Shown piece by piece: positions 48,272-57,103 of a stretch of 64,000 nucleotides of DNA. Source of the stretch: CAWARU01 sp963784575 (GTDB taxonomy: Bacteria; Pseudomonadota; Gammaproteobacteria; UBA6186; Azoamicaceae). The stretch covers positions 1,116,001 through 1,180,000 of the forward strand of contig CAWARU010000001.1 in the NCBI GenBank assembly GCA_963784575.1. The letters are read 5' to 3'. The translations under genes were made by a program, and so were the position numbers. Below the pieces are notes generated by a model. That model was not told where the DNA came from. It did no database searches and saw nothing but the letters and a program-made list of their open reading frames with translations. The first letter of the stretch is position 1. Every line of letters starts with the position of its first letter.

Positions 48272-48703
48272 TTAAAATTCCAAATTCTGAGGTTGCTGTG
48301 CCGCATGCGGGTGCGCATTTCCGGCATAGATATTGAGCTTTCGAAACATTGCTCTGCCTAATGGATTTTTGGGGAGCATACCCTTTACGGCATGTTCCAG
48401 GACTTGTCTTGGCTGACGAGCAATTTTCTTTGCAAAGGTTTCTTCTTTCAGTCCACCAGGATATCCGCTATGGCGATAATACACTTTATCGTTGGCTTTA
48501 TTGCCGGTGACGTGAATATGTTCAGCATTGAGAACAATAATATAATCGCCAGTATCCACATGAGGTGTATATTCTGGTTTATGTTTACCTCGAAGTCGTC
48601 GAGCGATTTCTGTTGAGAGTCTGCCCAAGGTCTTGCCTTTGGCATCTACAACATACCATCCTCGTTTGACGGTGTCGGCTTTCGCGCTAAATGTCTTTGT
48701 CAC
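48272..48703 (-). CDS. rplM: 50S ribosomal protein L13
   Basis: 143 residues, normal length, an early assembly protein of the large subunit. Recognised by WYVVDAKGKTLGRLSTEIA, LRGKHKPEYTPHVDTGDYII, KVYYRHSGYPGGLK and GMLPKNPLGRAMFRKLNIYA near the C-terminus. First gene of the rplM-rpsI operon. Nothing unusual. Confidence 0.98.
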   Translation of the reverse strand: MTKTFSAKADTVKRGWYVVDAKGKTLGRLSTEIARRLRGKHKPEYTPHVDTGDYIIVLNAEHIHVTGNKANDKVYYRHSGYPGGLKEETFAKKIARQPRQVLEHAVKGMLPKNPLGRAMFRKLNIYAGNAHPHAAQQPQNLEF

Positions 48704-49705
48704 AACTAACTCCTAGTTGGATAGTTAAATTAATCTAATTTTTCAATATATTTCCAATACCTACGTCTGAAGAGCAAATGAGATTCATCGTTACTCTACA
48801 GAAAATTCTATCAATTTTTCCACTTGGGATGGATAGAAATTGACATCATCACCTTCCCAAAGGAAGGCGATTCCCGATATTAATCGAGCGGTTCTTGGGC
48901 TGAATCTCCAACGAGGTTCATATCTCCACAAGCGTTACTTTCCGAGTGCCCCTCGGTAGTCCGTTTAGGAATTTGTATTATGCCTTATATCCTCTAGCTA
49001 AAGCAAGAGGTCTTACGCCATAATTGATAAATCCTAAAACATTATTCCTATAACATAAATCCTATAAGCCTTTAATACACCCAGAGAGGCCTTGTGGAAA
49101 CACCCTAAAAGACCTTCAAAAGACCTTCACCGCAGTACCTTAATAGAACGTCCTGAGGTTTCTTTGGAACCCTTCTGAAGAAACCTTCTGAAGCCCCCTT
49201 CTGATCTCTGCCTTGCTTAAGCATTGCTTGAGCATTTGAGGCTTGCTTCACGCATATAAGGTGAGTGGTTAACCCGGTGAGGATATCCAAAAAAGATCAT
49301 CAGAACGATCAGAACGACGAAATTAGCTAAAAAACCATATATTTTATGGACTGTTAAAATTTCAAGAAATGTCGCATGAGAAACCATAATTCTCTGTCCA
49401 TATCACCTCGCACTCATTTAACTGAAGCTTGAGACAGGCTAAATATAGCTTGAAGAACCTATTAGAACCCATTAGAACCTATAAATTGAGGGTTGATAAA
49501 GAGTTGATAATGAGCTCATAAAGAGCTGATCAAGATATTAACAATGGTATCTTTGATTGATATTTGAATATTGTTTCAAAAAACGGGTCTCTCATAAACA
49601 AGCTAAAAAGCTAAAAAATACCCAGAAATGAGCCCTAAAATGTACCTTGCTTTACCTCATTTTTCATTGAAATTATGAATAATAATAATTTTTTCACTAA
49701 AATAA
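48704..49705. other. long intergenic region with low-complexity repeats
   Basis: About 1 kb without a convincing gene between rplM and the HU-like gene. It contains short near-repeats (CTTCTGAAG types at 49165-49200, AGAACC-TATTAG types at 49455-49485, GAGTTGATAA types at 49490-49530) and the possible transposon remnant listed separately at 48835-48975. The open frame at 49105-49290 has no coding character. Confidence 0.5.
48835..48975 (-). pseudogene. possible IS200/IS605 (TnpB) 3'-end remnant
   Basis: On the minus strand the stretch reads NGLPRGTRKVTLVEI then a stop. It continues with a segment that forms hairpins, including CCTTCC-CAAA-GGAAGG complement at 48852-48867. The coding end and hairpin-rich tail resemble the 3' end of TnpB-type genes, where the guide (omega) RNA lies. 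No upstream TnpB domain remains. This is a weak call from general resemblance only. Confidence 0.3.
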
Positions 49706-49734
49706 TTGACTTTGTAACTGCCTTAGGTTAGTAT
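49706..49734 (+). promoter_or_regulatory. candidate sigma-70 promoter of the HU-like gene
   Basis: TTGACT (49706-49711) and TAGTAT (49729-49734) are spaced by 17 bases, close to the -35 and -10 consensus. The resulting leader would be about 150 bases. Confidence 0.45.
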
Positions 49735-49751
49735 CAAGATTCTAAAAAGCC

Positions 49752-49852
49752 TTATTTATGGCTTATTTTGAGTCATAAATAAAATTTTTAGAAATTGTTA
49801 GTGCAAAATTCGATTTTCTCTTGCTGTTTTGCAGGGTGTGTGCTAACAATTT
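49752..49852 (+). promoter_or_regulatory. structured 5' leader of the HU-like gene
   Basis: Two structures follow the candidate promoter. One is a 9-bp perfect stem, TTATTTATG (49752-49760) with CATAAATAA (49774-49782). The other is a nested hairpin: AAATTGTTAG (49792-49801) pairs with CTAACAATTT (49843-49852), and inside it TGCAAAA (49802-49808) pairs with TTTTGCA (49827-49833). The gene starts 42 bases later. It could be a translational control element; no known riboswitch class is recognised. Confidence 0.45.
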
Positions 49853-49894
49853 AATGTTAAGTAATATTTTGTTAAATTTTAAGGAGCAAATGAT

Positions 49895-50374
49895 ATGGCA
49901 GCTAAACGCAAAAGCAGTCGTGCAACCAAAAAACCGGTTAAAAAGTCTTCAACTAGCCGAATGGCAAAGAAGGCTCCAATGAAAGCAAAGGCTAAAAAAA
50001 GCCTAAAAATGTCCTCTAAAAAGGCGGCTTCTGCAAGCAAAGCAACCCGCATCCCACCTGTTACTTCAGTTAATAAGGCTTATACAAAAGGTCAGTTATT
50101 CACTATCCTAGCAGGCCGCACTGGAATCGCCAGAAAAGAAATTTCCGGCCTATTTGATGAGTTAAAAACCATTATTGGCGCCCATGTTAAGAAGCAAGGC
50201 CCAGGCCACTTCACGCTTCCTGGTTTGGTAAAACTTACCATCATTCATAAACCAGCTACTAAAGCCCGTAAAGGTATCAATCCTTTCACAGGTGAAGAAA
50301 TGATGTTTAAAGCAAAACCAGCTCGTAATGTTGTTAAGGCAAGAGCCCTGAAGCAATTGAAAGAAATGGTTTAA
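49895..50374 (+). CDS. HU-family DNA-binding protein with histone H1-like tail
   Basis: 159 residues behind AAGGAG. The first 55 residues are Lys/Ala/Ser-rich repeats of the type KKPVKKSS, KKAPMKAKAKK, like the tail of eukaryotic histone H1. The C-terminal 100 residues are an HU/IHF-type fold (KGQLFTILAGRTGIARKEIS, PGHFTLPGLVKLTI, NPFTGEEMMFKAKPA). It should coat and compact the nucleoid. Similar two-part proteins occur in intracellular bacteria with condensed cell forms. The long structured leader suggests strong post-transcriptional control. The frame is complete. Confidence 0.85.
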   Translation: MAAKRKSSRATKKPVKKSSTSRMAKKAPMKAKAKKSLKMSSKKAASASKATRIPPVTSVNKAYTKGQLFTILAGRTGIARKEISGLFDELKTIIGAHVKKQGPGHFTLPGLVKLTIIHKPATKARKGINPFTGEEMMFKAKPARNVVKARALKQLKEMV

Positions 50375-50389
50375 TAGGCCTTCACTTAT

Positions 50390-50418
50390 TTCGGGATGGC
50401 ATATCCTGCCATCCCGAA
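50390..50418 (+). terminator. hairpin after the HU-like gene
   Basis: A perfect 12-bp stem, TTCGGGATGGCA with TGCCATCCCGAA, around a 5-base loop, 16 bases after the stop. There is no T-run after it, so it may be a terminator or a transcript-stabilising hairpin. Confidence 0.5.
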
Positions 50419-50547
50419 GTATCCCCCATCCCCCATCCATCCCCATATTACCTTTCCCCACTTCCCCATTGTAACTATGTAAAAATGCGATATTACCCAA
50501 AGGTGGGAGTTCAAGGGTCTGCGTGAATGGTTGCACAGTATTTAGAG

Positions 50548-52968
50548 CTAAGTGTTTAGAATGAGTACCTGTGTAGGCAAAGGCTTCTGGAACCTGATTT
50601 TTTGCTTGCGCATATTGAATTTTACCCATTTACGCATAGCCCAGAAACCGGAAATCAGAGCTGCAATCATTCCTACTATCCAGAGCAGCGAAGAGTGGGG
50701 GTGCCTCAGATAACTAGCACTCTGATAAAACAATACTGCTACAATATAAGCGATACTAGTAGTCCATACTGCTGAAAAAAGTGCCCACCTTATATTTAAT
50801 TCACGAGCAATGGCAGCAAGCACTGAAACGCAGGGAAAATACAATAAAACAAATAGCAGATAGGCAAATGCGTTAGCTGTGCCTCCAAAACGTTCAACCA
50901 AGATAGGTAATATTGTTGAATCTGATGAAGATGCGGAGGCAGGAGCAGAAACAGGTGCAGAAATAGAGGTAGAAGCAGACGCAGACAGATTATCCGGAAC
51001 AGCCGAAGGATCCGAAAAAGTTGAGCTATTGATGGCGCTTGAACTGTTTATATTACTTGAATTTTTGAAATCACTTGAACTGTTTATTTTACTTGAATTA
51101 TTGATATACAGCGATTCCAAAGTACCAACCACTACTTCTTTAGCCAAAATTCCGGTCATAAGCCCTACCGTAGCTGGCCAATTGTCCTTTTCGATTCCCA
51201 TTGGCTCAAATAACGGTGTTGCTGCTCGCCCAACATAAGTCAACCAAGGCTCTTGTGCCTCGGTCTTAAAACCAGACAAAAAGCTGAACAAAACACATAA
51301 TGGAACAATAATTATTCCAGCTTTTAACAGAAATCGTTTCAAGCGAAACCAAGTTGTCTGGCAAATTCTTTTTAAACTTGGGATGCGATAAGGAGGTAAT
51401 TCCATAATTAAAGAGGCTTTATGATTTCCAATAATAACGGAGCGCAATGCAAATCCGGTTAATAGTGCCAGCAAAATGCCGATGATATATAAAGCAAAAA
51501 TAATATTATGTCCGTTATTTTTGAAAAAAGCAGACACAAATAAAGCATAAATGGCAAGCCTCGCACCACATGACATAAAGGGGCTCATCATGATGGTCAA
51601 AATCCTTTCACGATGGTTGTCTAGAGTTCTGGTGCCTAAAATAGCAGGAACATTGCAGCCAAAACCTAAGATCATAGGAACAAATGATTTTCCTCCAAGA
51701 CCCAGCCACTGCATGGTTTTATCCATCACAAAAGCCGCCCGAACCATGTAGCCCGAAGATTCAAGAAGAGATAAACAAAAGAACATGCTCGCGATGATTG
51801 GGATGAAGCTTAAAGTAGTCATAAGGCCGACACCAATACCTTTTGTCATGATGGTGATGAACCATTCTGGGGAATTTATGGCGAGAAGACCTTGATTGAT
51901 CCAATTTATACAAGCTGTTTCCAGCACTTCATCAAAGATATCTTGCAGACCACCTCCTACCTGGATAGTTAATACGAAAACAAAATACATCAACGCTAGG
52001 AAGATTGGTATGCCAAAATAGCGGTGCAGAATGATTTTATCCAAGTTCTCTGTCAGAGACCCAGAGAGTATCCACCCTCTTTTTTTATTCTTTTGCGTTT
52101 CTTTTATAACAACCTTTAAGATTTCTTGAATTTTATGGTAACGTTCTATTGCGCATTGAACTTCCCTATTTTCGGTTGTATTGATTGAATTAGTTGTATT
52201 GTTTTTTTCGTTTGTTTTACATTCTAAACCTACATGATCTGCTAAACCTACGGAATCTACTGAATTTACAGGATTTACTGAACTTACAGGATTTACTGAA
52301 TTTACAGGATCTAAATGATCCAAATTATCCAAATGATCTGCATGCTCGTGCTGAACTTGTTCGAGAATTGCTTTTTTGAGCGCCTGGGTGGTTTCTTTTT
52401 GAGTCGCGACAATTGGAATAACAGGACATCCCAAAATTTTTGAAAGCTTCTGAATGTCGAGCTCTATTCCTGATTTTTTTGCAGCATCCATCATGTTCAG
52501 CGCAATGATAATCGGTATATTGCGTTCATGGCTATGTTCGTGATTGCATACATGGTTATGGTTGTACTCATGGTTATATTCATGTCTGCATTCATGGCTG
52601 TAATTTGGTCTGCATTCAAGCAATTGCAAAGTCAGATAGAGATGACGTTCTAATTGCGTAGCATCGACAACATTCACAATGACAGAAGCATCATGGGTAG
52701 CCAAATATTGATGAGTAATCAGTTCATCAATAGGTAATTCACTAACATCAAGGGGTTCGGTTTTGAAAATATTATCTGGTAGATCAACACAACCAGGGAG
52801 ATCTACAAACTCAAGGGGAACTTTTGATTTGCGACAAGATCCACGTTTCTTATCAACTGTCACACCCGGCCAATTACCAACACGTTGATGACCGCCAGTT
52901 AAGGTATTAAATAGCGTAGTTTTCCCGCAATTAGGATGTCCAAGCAAGGCAACTACTATCGGTTTCAT
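50548..52968 (-). CDS. feoB: ferrous iron transporter B with low-complexity insertions
   Basis: 806 residues. FeoB is an inner-membrane Fe(II) transporter with an N-terminal GTPase domain: G1 GHPNCGKTT, G3 DLPGC, G4 NMMD. The membrane part with two Gate regions follows (IPIIASMFFCLSLLESSGYM, FVPMILGFGCNVPAI, PFMSCGARLAIYALF). ATG 52968 follows TAAGGAT. It is longer than most family members because of three insertions. One is His/Cys/Glu-rich at about residues 115-146, just before G4. The second is a Val/Asn/Ser/Asp-rich repeat at about 195-255. The third is a Ser/Ala-rich stretch at about 620-685. The functional motifs are intact. It follows feoA by 66 bases in one operon. Confidence 0.96.
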   Translation of the reverse strand: MKPIVVALLGHPNCGKTTLFNTLTGGHQRVGNWPGVTVDKKRGSCRKSKVPLEFVDLPGCVDLPDNIFKTEPLDVSELPIDELITHQYLATHDASVIVNVVDATQLERHLYLTLQLLECRPNYSHECRHEYNHEYNHNHVCNHEHSHERNIPIIIALNMMDAAKKSGIELDIQKLSKILGCPVIPIVATQKETTQALKKAILEQVQHEHADHLDNLDHLDPVNSVNPVSSVNPVNSVDSVGLADHVGLECKTNEKNNTTNSINTTENREVQCAIERYHKIQEILKVVIKETQKNKKRGWILSGSLTENLDKIILHRYFGIPIFLALMYFVFVLTIQVGGGLQDIFDEVLETACINWINQGLLAINSPEWFITIMTKGIGVGLMTTLSFIPIIASMFFCLSLLESSGYMVRAAFVMDKTMQWLGLGGKSFVPMILGFGCNVPAILGTRTLDNHRERILTIMMSPFMSCGARLAIYALFVSAFFKNNGHNIIFALYIIGILLALLTGFALRSVIIGNHKASLIMELPPYRIPSLKRICQTTWFRLKRFLLKAGIIIVPLCVLFSFLSGFKTEAQEPWLTYVGRAATPLFEPMGIEKDNWPATVGLMTGILAKEVVVGTLESLYINNSSKINSSSDFKNSSNINSSSAINSSTFSDPSAVPDNLSASASTSISAPVSAPASASSSDSTILPILVERFGGTANAFAYLLFVLLYFPCVSVLAAIARELNIRWALFSAVWTTSIAYIVAVLFYQSASYLRHPHSSLLWIVGMIAALISGFWAMRKWVKFNMRKQKIRFQKPLPTQVLILNT

Positions 52969-53034
52969 ATCCTTACCTGTGTGTGCTGTATGATAGCAAC
53001 GTGATGGCCAAGTAATAACCTATCCAATGTAGAA

Positions 53035-53316
53035 TCAAATTCTTTCTAACTCCATGATCGAGCTTTCTTGCTTGCGTAAGCATATTAAGGAATTATTGAG
53101 GCGAATCTCGACCGGATCCCCAAAGGGGGCAATTCTAACAATTGTAAACTCTGATTCAGGCACAAATCCGAAAGCAAGCAACCGCTTTAAATAGGCAAAT
53201 TTACCTGGTTTCAATCCGAGTATTTTTGCTCTTTCGCCCACCTTGAGTTCTGCAAGACTGATATTCGTATTCGTATTCGTATTCGTATTCGTATTCGTAC
53301 TCGTACACATACTCAT
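53035..53316 (-). CDS. feoA: ferrous iron transport protein A
   Basis: 93 residues; a small SH3-like cytoplasmic partner of FeoB. The core matches the family: LAELKVGERAKILGLKPG, LKRLLAFGFVPESEFTIVRI, APFGDPVEIRLNNSLICLRK. The N-terminus carries a run of Asn-Thr dipeptides encoded by a perfect hexamer repeat (six copies of CGAATA on the minus strand). The upstream site AGGAGC before the ATG supports translation from this start, so the tract is part of the protein. A Fur-box-like site lies about 95 bases upstream. Confidence 0.93.
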   Translation of the reverse strand: MSMCTSTNTNTNTNTNTNISLAELKVGERAKILGLKPGKFAYLKRLLAFGFVPESEFTIVRIAPFGDPVEIRLNNSLICLRKQESSIMELERI

Positions 53317-53410
53317 ATTATTTGCTCCTAAAATTACCTATTAGCTGGTGCAACCGTACATGCACTGCCCCAGAACATCCATCTTTGTTGACCCAAATCA
53401 AATGTAAATG

Positions 53411-53429
53411 AGAATTATTATCATTATGA
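53411..53429. promoter_or_regulatory. Fur box upstream of feoAB
   Basis: The minus-strand 19-mer CATAATGATAATAATTCTC matches the consensus GATAATGATAATCATTATC at 16 positions. Upstream of feoA this is the expected site for repression by Fur with iron. Confidence 0.75.
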
Positions 53430-53533
53430 ATTAACAAAAAGGAGGATGTCAAATTAAAATGCTGTACAGATTATTCAAGAAATGGATAATGTAGGTCAAA
53501 AAACATATAGTAATATAATTAACTAAATCTATA

Positions 53534-53560
53534 TGGATTCCCGCCTCCGCGGGAATGACG
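53534..53560. repeat. short hairpin repeat (ATTCCCGC type)
   Basis: ATTCCCGC and GCGGGAAT are separated by 4 bases, within GGATTCCCGCCTCCGCGGGA. This is a widespread dispersed repeat type in Proteobacteria, often found as insertion target or mobile palindrome. It sits between feoA and the hydrolase gene. Confidence 0.6.
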
Positions 53561-53648
53561 CAAGCTTATTGGATACCGAAAAGCTGTCGTCATTCTTTTT
53601 ACAGTAATGACAACTTACAATAATGAGAACTTATGGTAATAACAACTT

Positions 53649-54404
53649 TTATAAATATTTTCCCATTTCAGTTTCAATGTCCTTCTGCAATTCAACCAAG
53701 CGTCCATGAAAGAAATGGCTCGCACCGGGCATGATAATGAGTTTCAAATCAGCCTTTTTTTCATGATATTTCTCAAAGAATTCGCTTACTTTTTCGACGG
53801 GAACCACTTCATCTTGGTCTCCTTGAATAATAAGCCATGGACAGCTTGGCAAGGGAAATTCCTGCAACAGAGTATCAAAAGCAAAATGCTGAACTGGGGG
53901 TGCAATGGTTAATAAAGCTTTAATTCTATTACCTTGCATATTACCTTGCACATTATCTTGCACAATACCTTGCACAATTTTTTCCTTAGTTTTTTCTGCC
54001 GCAGCCTGCTCCGCCACAGCTTGTTCTGCCGCAACATGTGTTGCAATATAGGTTCCAAATGAAAATCCGCCAAGCCAAAGCTCCGCAGCAGGTGCTTTCT
54101 CCTGTACCCATTTTTTAATTGCTTTCAAATCTTCAATCTCACCTTTCCCTTCCCCATAAGAACCTGCACTTTTTCCAACGCCCCTATAATTAAACCGAAC
54201 GGTTGCTAAGCCCAAATTCAGCCAAGCTCGAATTACCGTTGTGACCACCTTGTTGTCCATACTGCCTTGATGCAAAGGGTGTGGATGGCACATTATCCCG
54301 ACGCGTGTGGGTTCACTAGAATCTTTAAATCCTGCAACTCGAGCTTCCAACTGGCCCGAAGGGCCATTTATCAAAACCTCTGTTTCTTCTCTCAATATGA
54401 ACAT
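53649..54404 (-). CDS. alpha/beta hydrolase
   Basis: 251 residues starting at ATG 54404, which has AGGTCGAG upstream; an earlier in-frame start would add 12 unlikely residues. Fold marks are MCHPHPLHQGSMDNKVV, FNYRGVGKSAGSY, the nucleophile elbow LGGFSFGTYIA (Ser), the acid loop IQGDQDEVVP (Asp) and the His in GASHFFHGR. Between the nucleophile and the acid it carries an Ala/Glu/Gln-rich repetitive insertion (about residues 135-170). The substrate is unknown; this subgroup is often annotated as a CocE-like or dienelactone-type hydrolase. Confidence 0.85.
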   Translation of the reverse strand: MFILREETEVLINGPSGQLEARVAGFKDSSEPTRVGIMCHPHPLHQGSMDNKVVTTVIRAWLNLGLATVRFNYRGVGKSAGSYGEGKGEIEDLKAIKKWVQEKAPAAELWLGGFSFGTYIATHVAAEQAVAEQAAAEKTKEKIVQGIVQDNVQGNMQGNRIKALLTIAPPVQHFAFDTLLQEFPLPSCPWLIIQGDQDEVVPVEKVSEFFEKYHEKKADLKLIIMPGASHFFHGRLVELQKDIETEMGKYL

Positions 54405-54494
54405 GCAATCTCGACCTATAGTCAATATTGATATAACCACTTATATATACTTTCAGCTAAACTAAGAGTATACTAATGATGAAATGAAACAACC

Positions 54495-54773
54495 ATGAAA
54501 AAAGATAAATCTGATTCAAAAATAGTTATAGAAGGTATCACCGAAGACGGCCAGGAATTTCGCCCCAGCGATTGGGCAGAGCGAGTCAGCGATTCTTTAT
54601 CTACGTTTCAAAATCATAGAATTTATTATTCACCTCTTCTCAAACCCTCAATTCAAAATGAAAAGAAATGCGTGGTGGTTGATAAATCCCTAAAAGTATC
54701 AAACCCAGATTTGTACAATCATATCATGGATTTTGCAAGAAAAAACAAGCTTAAAATTTGCGGCAAGAAATAA
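54495..54773 (+). CDS. DUF3579 family protein
   Basis: 92 residues. The conserved pattern of the family is clear: VIEGITEDGQEFRPSDWAER near residue 11, KKCVVVDKSLKVSNPDLYNH, and a C-terminal FARKNKLKI. The family is found in many Beta- and Gammaproteobacteria; its function is unknown. It is divergent from the hydrolase gene. Confidence 0.85.
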   Translation: MKKDKSDSKIVIEGITEDGQEFRPSDWAERVSDSLSTFQNHRIYYSPLLKPSIQNEKKCVVVDKSLKVSNPDLYNHIMDFARKNKLKICGKK

Positions 54774-54862
54774 GAAAATAAGAAGATCAGAAATCAGAAA
54801 ATCAAGAAAATCAGAAATAAGAAAATCAAGAAAATCAAGAAAATCAAGAAAATCAAGAAGAA
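54774..54862. repeat. A-rich tandem-like repeat after the DUF3579 gene
   Basis: A series of AAGAAAATC/AATCAAGAAA units of about 10 bp, with variants, repeats roughly seven times directly after the DUF3579 stop. No hairpin or gene is visible in it. Confidence 0.75.
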
Positions 54863-54922
54863 AATAATAAAGAAAATTAAATATTTCGTAAATGTTCAGA
54901 TTGATACAAACTAGAACAGAGT

Positions 54923-55687
54923 TTATCTAACCGGCATCCTAGCCCCACCATCCAACCTTATAATAGAACCATTCAACATCGGATTATCAATAATATGCAA
55001 CACAAGCTTTGTAAATTCTTCTGGTTTACCCAGACGTTTTGGAAATAAAGTAGTACTCTCCAATCCATGCTTCACAGTATCGGATAAATGCTCCACCATC
55101 GGCGTTTCAAAAACTCCCGGTGCGATACACATCACTCGAATCCCAAACCCTGCTAATTCCCGGGCGATAGGCAAAGTCATAGACGCAACACCACCTTTGG
55201 AAGCACTGTAGGCAGCCTGGCCAAATTGACCTTCAAAAGCTGCAACCGAGGAAGTATTGATAATGACACCCCGTTCTTCGGTGTCTTGTTTTGGGACCAA
55301 AGATTCCATATGATATGCTGCAATTCGTAACACGTTAAAGGTACCGATTAAATTCACATCAATCACCTTCTTAAACGCTTCTAATTTCATCGAACCTTCG
55401 CGTCCCACCACACGTCCGCCATCAATGATGCCTGCACAATTCACACAAATTCTGGGAGCTCCGACTTTTTCTACAATTTGATTGAATACCTCCTCAACTC
55501 TCTTTGCATCCGTCACATCGCATCCAAATGCACGTCCTTCAAATTCATCTGCCACTTTTTTTGCTCTTTCTTGAGTGACATCTATGACCACAACTTTGGC
55601 ACCATTTTTGGCCAAGGCTCGAGCAGTTTCAGCCCCTAAACCAGAACCACCGCCTGTTACCACCGCTACTGTATCTTTCACTTCCAT
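54923..55687 (-). CDS. short-chain dehydrogenase, 3-hydroxyacyl-CoA dehydrogenase type 2-like
   Basis: 254 residues, classical SDR. The cofactor motif is VVTGGGSGLGAETARALA, with an Asp after the second strand (VVVIDVT) that favours NAD. NCAGI is the NNAG equivalent, the Ser lies in IINTSSVAA and the catalytic YxxxK is YSASKGG. The C-terminus ends in LDGGARMPVR. The overall pattern is that of the mitochondrial HSD10/type 2 enzyme, which oxidises 2-methyl-3-hydroxybutyryl-CoA in isoleucine breakdown. It is divergent from isovaleryl-CoA dehydrogenase and fits a branched-chain amino acid catabolism cluster. Confidence 0.85.
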   Translation of the reverse strand: MEVKDTVAVVTGGGSGLGAETARALAKNGAKVVVIDVTQERAKKVADEFEGRAFGCDVTDAKRVEEVFNQIVEKVGAPRICVNCAGIIDGGRVVGREGSMKLEAFKKVIDVNLIGTFNVLRIAAYHMESLVPKQDTEERGVIINTSSVAAFEGQFGQAAYSASKGGVASMTLPIARELAGFGIRVMCIAPGVFETPMVEHLSDTVKHGLESTTLFPKRLGKPEEFTKLVLHIIDNPMLNGSIIRLDGGARMPVR

Positions 55688-55919
55688 TTTTATCCTCCTA
55701 AGAGCATTAGAGTATTCACTAGAGTATCATAGTATTAGAGCAGATTCGACCTACTACGGAAAATTTTCATTCACTCTCTTCAATGAATTTAATAATTCAT
55801 AACCTATCTTAAACTTTAGCATATTTGATGCTAAAATTTATTGGTATACTCTCTTTAAAATTTCCACATACGGTTAGATCATTGTTGGATCATTTTACGT
55901 TGCATTCGGTGCTCATCTC

Positions 55920-57080
55920 ATGTTGCAAGATTTAAACTTTTGCTTAAGTGAAACTGCAAATCTACTTCGAGAATCAGTTCGAAATTTTGCCTTAAAGGAA
56001 ATTGCTCCTCGTGCCGCAGATATTGACCGCAATAACGACTTTCCCAGGGACTTATGGCCCCTGATGGGTCAACTCGGCTTGCTCGGCATCACAGTTCCAG
56101 AAAAATATCAAGGCTCAAATATGGGTTATTTGGAACATGTGATTGCTATGGAAGAAATAAGCCGTGCTTCTGGATCGGTGGGATTAAGCTATGGTGCCCA
56201 TTCAAATCTTTGCGTCAATCAAATTTCACGCTTAGGCACTGAAGATCAAAAACAAAAATTTCTCCCAAAACTTGTGAAAGGAGACTATGTTGGCGCGCTT
56301 GCCATGAGCGAATCCAATGCAGGATCTGATGTATTAAGCATGCAGCTTCGCGCTGACAAAAAAGGAGATACTTATATTTTGAATGGCAGCAAGATGTGGA
56401 TTACCAATGGTCCTGACGCAGATGTGATTATCGTTTATGCAAAAACAAATCCAAAAAGCAGAACTCGAGGCATTACTGCGTTTATTGTTGAAAAAACATT
56501 CAAAGGTTTTTCTACCGCACAGAAACTCGACAAATTAGGGATGCGTGGATCGAATACTTGTGAACTCGTGTTTCAAGACTGCGAGGTCCCTGAACAAAAT
56601 ATTATAGGGAAATTGAATCAGGGCGTGGATGTGCTGATGAGCGGATTAAACTATGAACGTGTCATCTTGGCTGCAGGTCCCGTTGGCATTATGAAAGCTT
56701 GTCTGGATACCGTACTGCCATATGTGCATCAACGCAATCAGTTTGGTCAGCCCATCGGGGAGTTTCAATTTATCCAAGGAAAAATTGCAGATATGTATTC
56801 AACCTTATGCGCAAGCCAAGGTTATTTGTACACAGTGGCAAAATTATGTGATCTTGGCCAAATTAGCAATAAAGACGCGGCGAGTGCCATTCTTTATACT
56901 TCAGAGCGCGCTACTCAAATTGCGCTTGAAGCTATCCAAATTTTAGGGGGAAATGGTTACATCAATGATTATCCCACTGGACGCTTTTTGCGAGACGCTA
57001 AACTCTATGAGATTGGAGCCGGCACCTCGGAAATAAGACGTATGTTAATTGGAAGAGAATTGTTTAAAGAGCAAAATTGA
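55920..57080 (+). CDS. liuA: isovaleryl-CoA dehydrogenase
   Basis: 386 residues, an FAD-dependent acyl-CoA dehydrogenase. Family marks are ALAMSESNAGSDVLSMQLRA, KMWITNGPDAD and LGGNGYINDYPTGRFLRDAK. The Glu in LNYERVILAAGP is the catalytic base position that is particular to isovaleryl-CoA dehydrogenases, which supports this substrate over straight-chain acyl-CoA. Electrons would pass to ETF. The gene is followed after 23 bases by the methylcrotonyl-CoA carboxylase beta gene, as in liu operons. The ribosome site is weak. Confidence 0.92.
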   Translation: MLQDLNFCLSETANLLRESVRNFALKEIAPRAADIDRNNDFPRDLWPLMGQLGLLGITVPEKYQGSNMGYLEHVIAMEEISRASGSVGLSYGAHSNLCVNQISRLGTEDQKQKFLPKLVKGDYVGALAMSESNAGSDVLSMQLRADKKGDTYILNGSKMWITNGPDADVIIVYAKTNPKSRTRGITAFIVEKTFKGFSTAQKLDKLGMRGSNTCELVFQDCEVPEQNIIGKLNQGVDVLMSGLNYERVILAAGPVGIMKACLDTVLPYVHQRNQFGQPIGEFQFIQGKIADMYSTLCASQGYLYTVAKLCDLGQISNKDAASAILYTSERATQIALEAIQILGGNGYINDYPTGRFLRDAKLYEIGAGTSEIRRMLIGRELFKEQN

Positions 57081-57103
57081 AAACGAACTAATATGGAGTA
57101 ATC

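Noticed and set aside
49105..49290. Small open frame encoding 61 residues on the minus strand
   Set aside because: Low-complexity intergenic sequence without ribosome site or recognisable protein.
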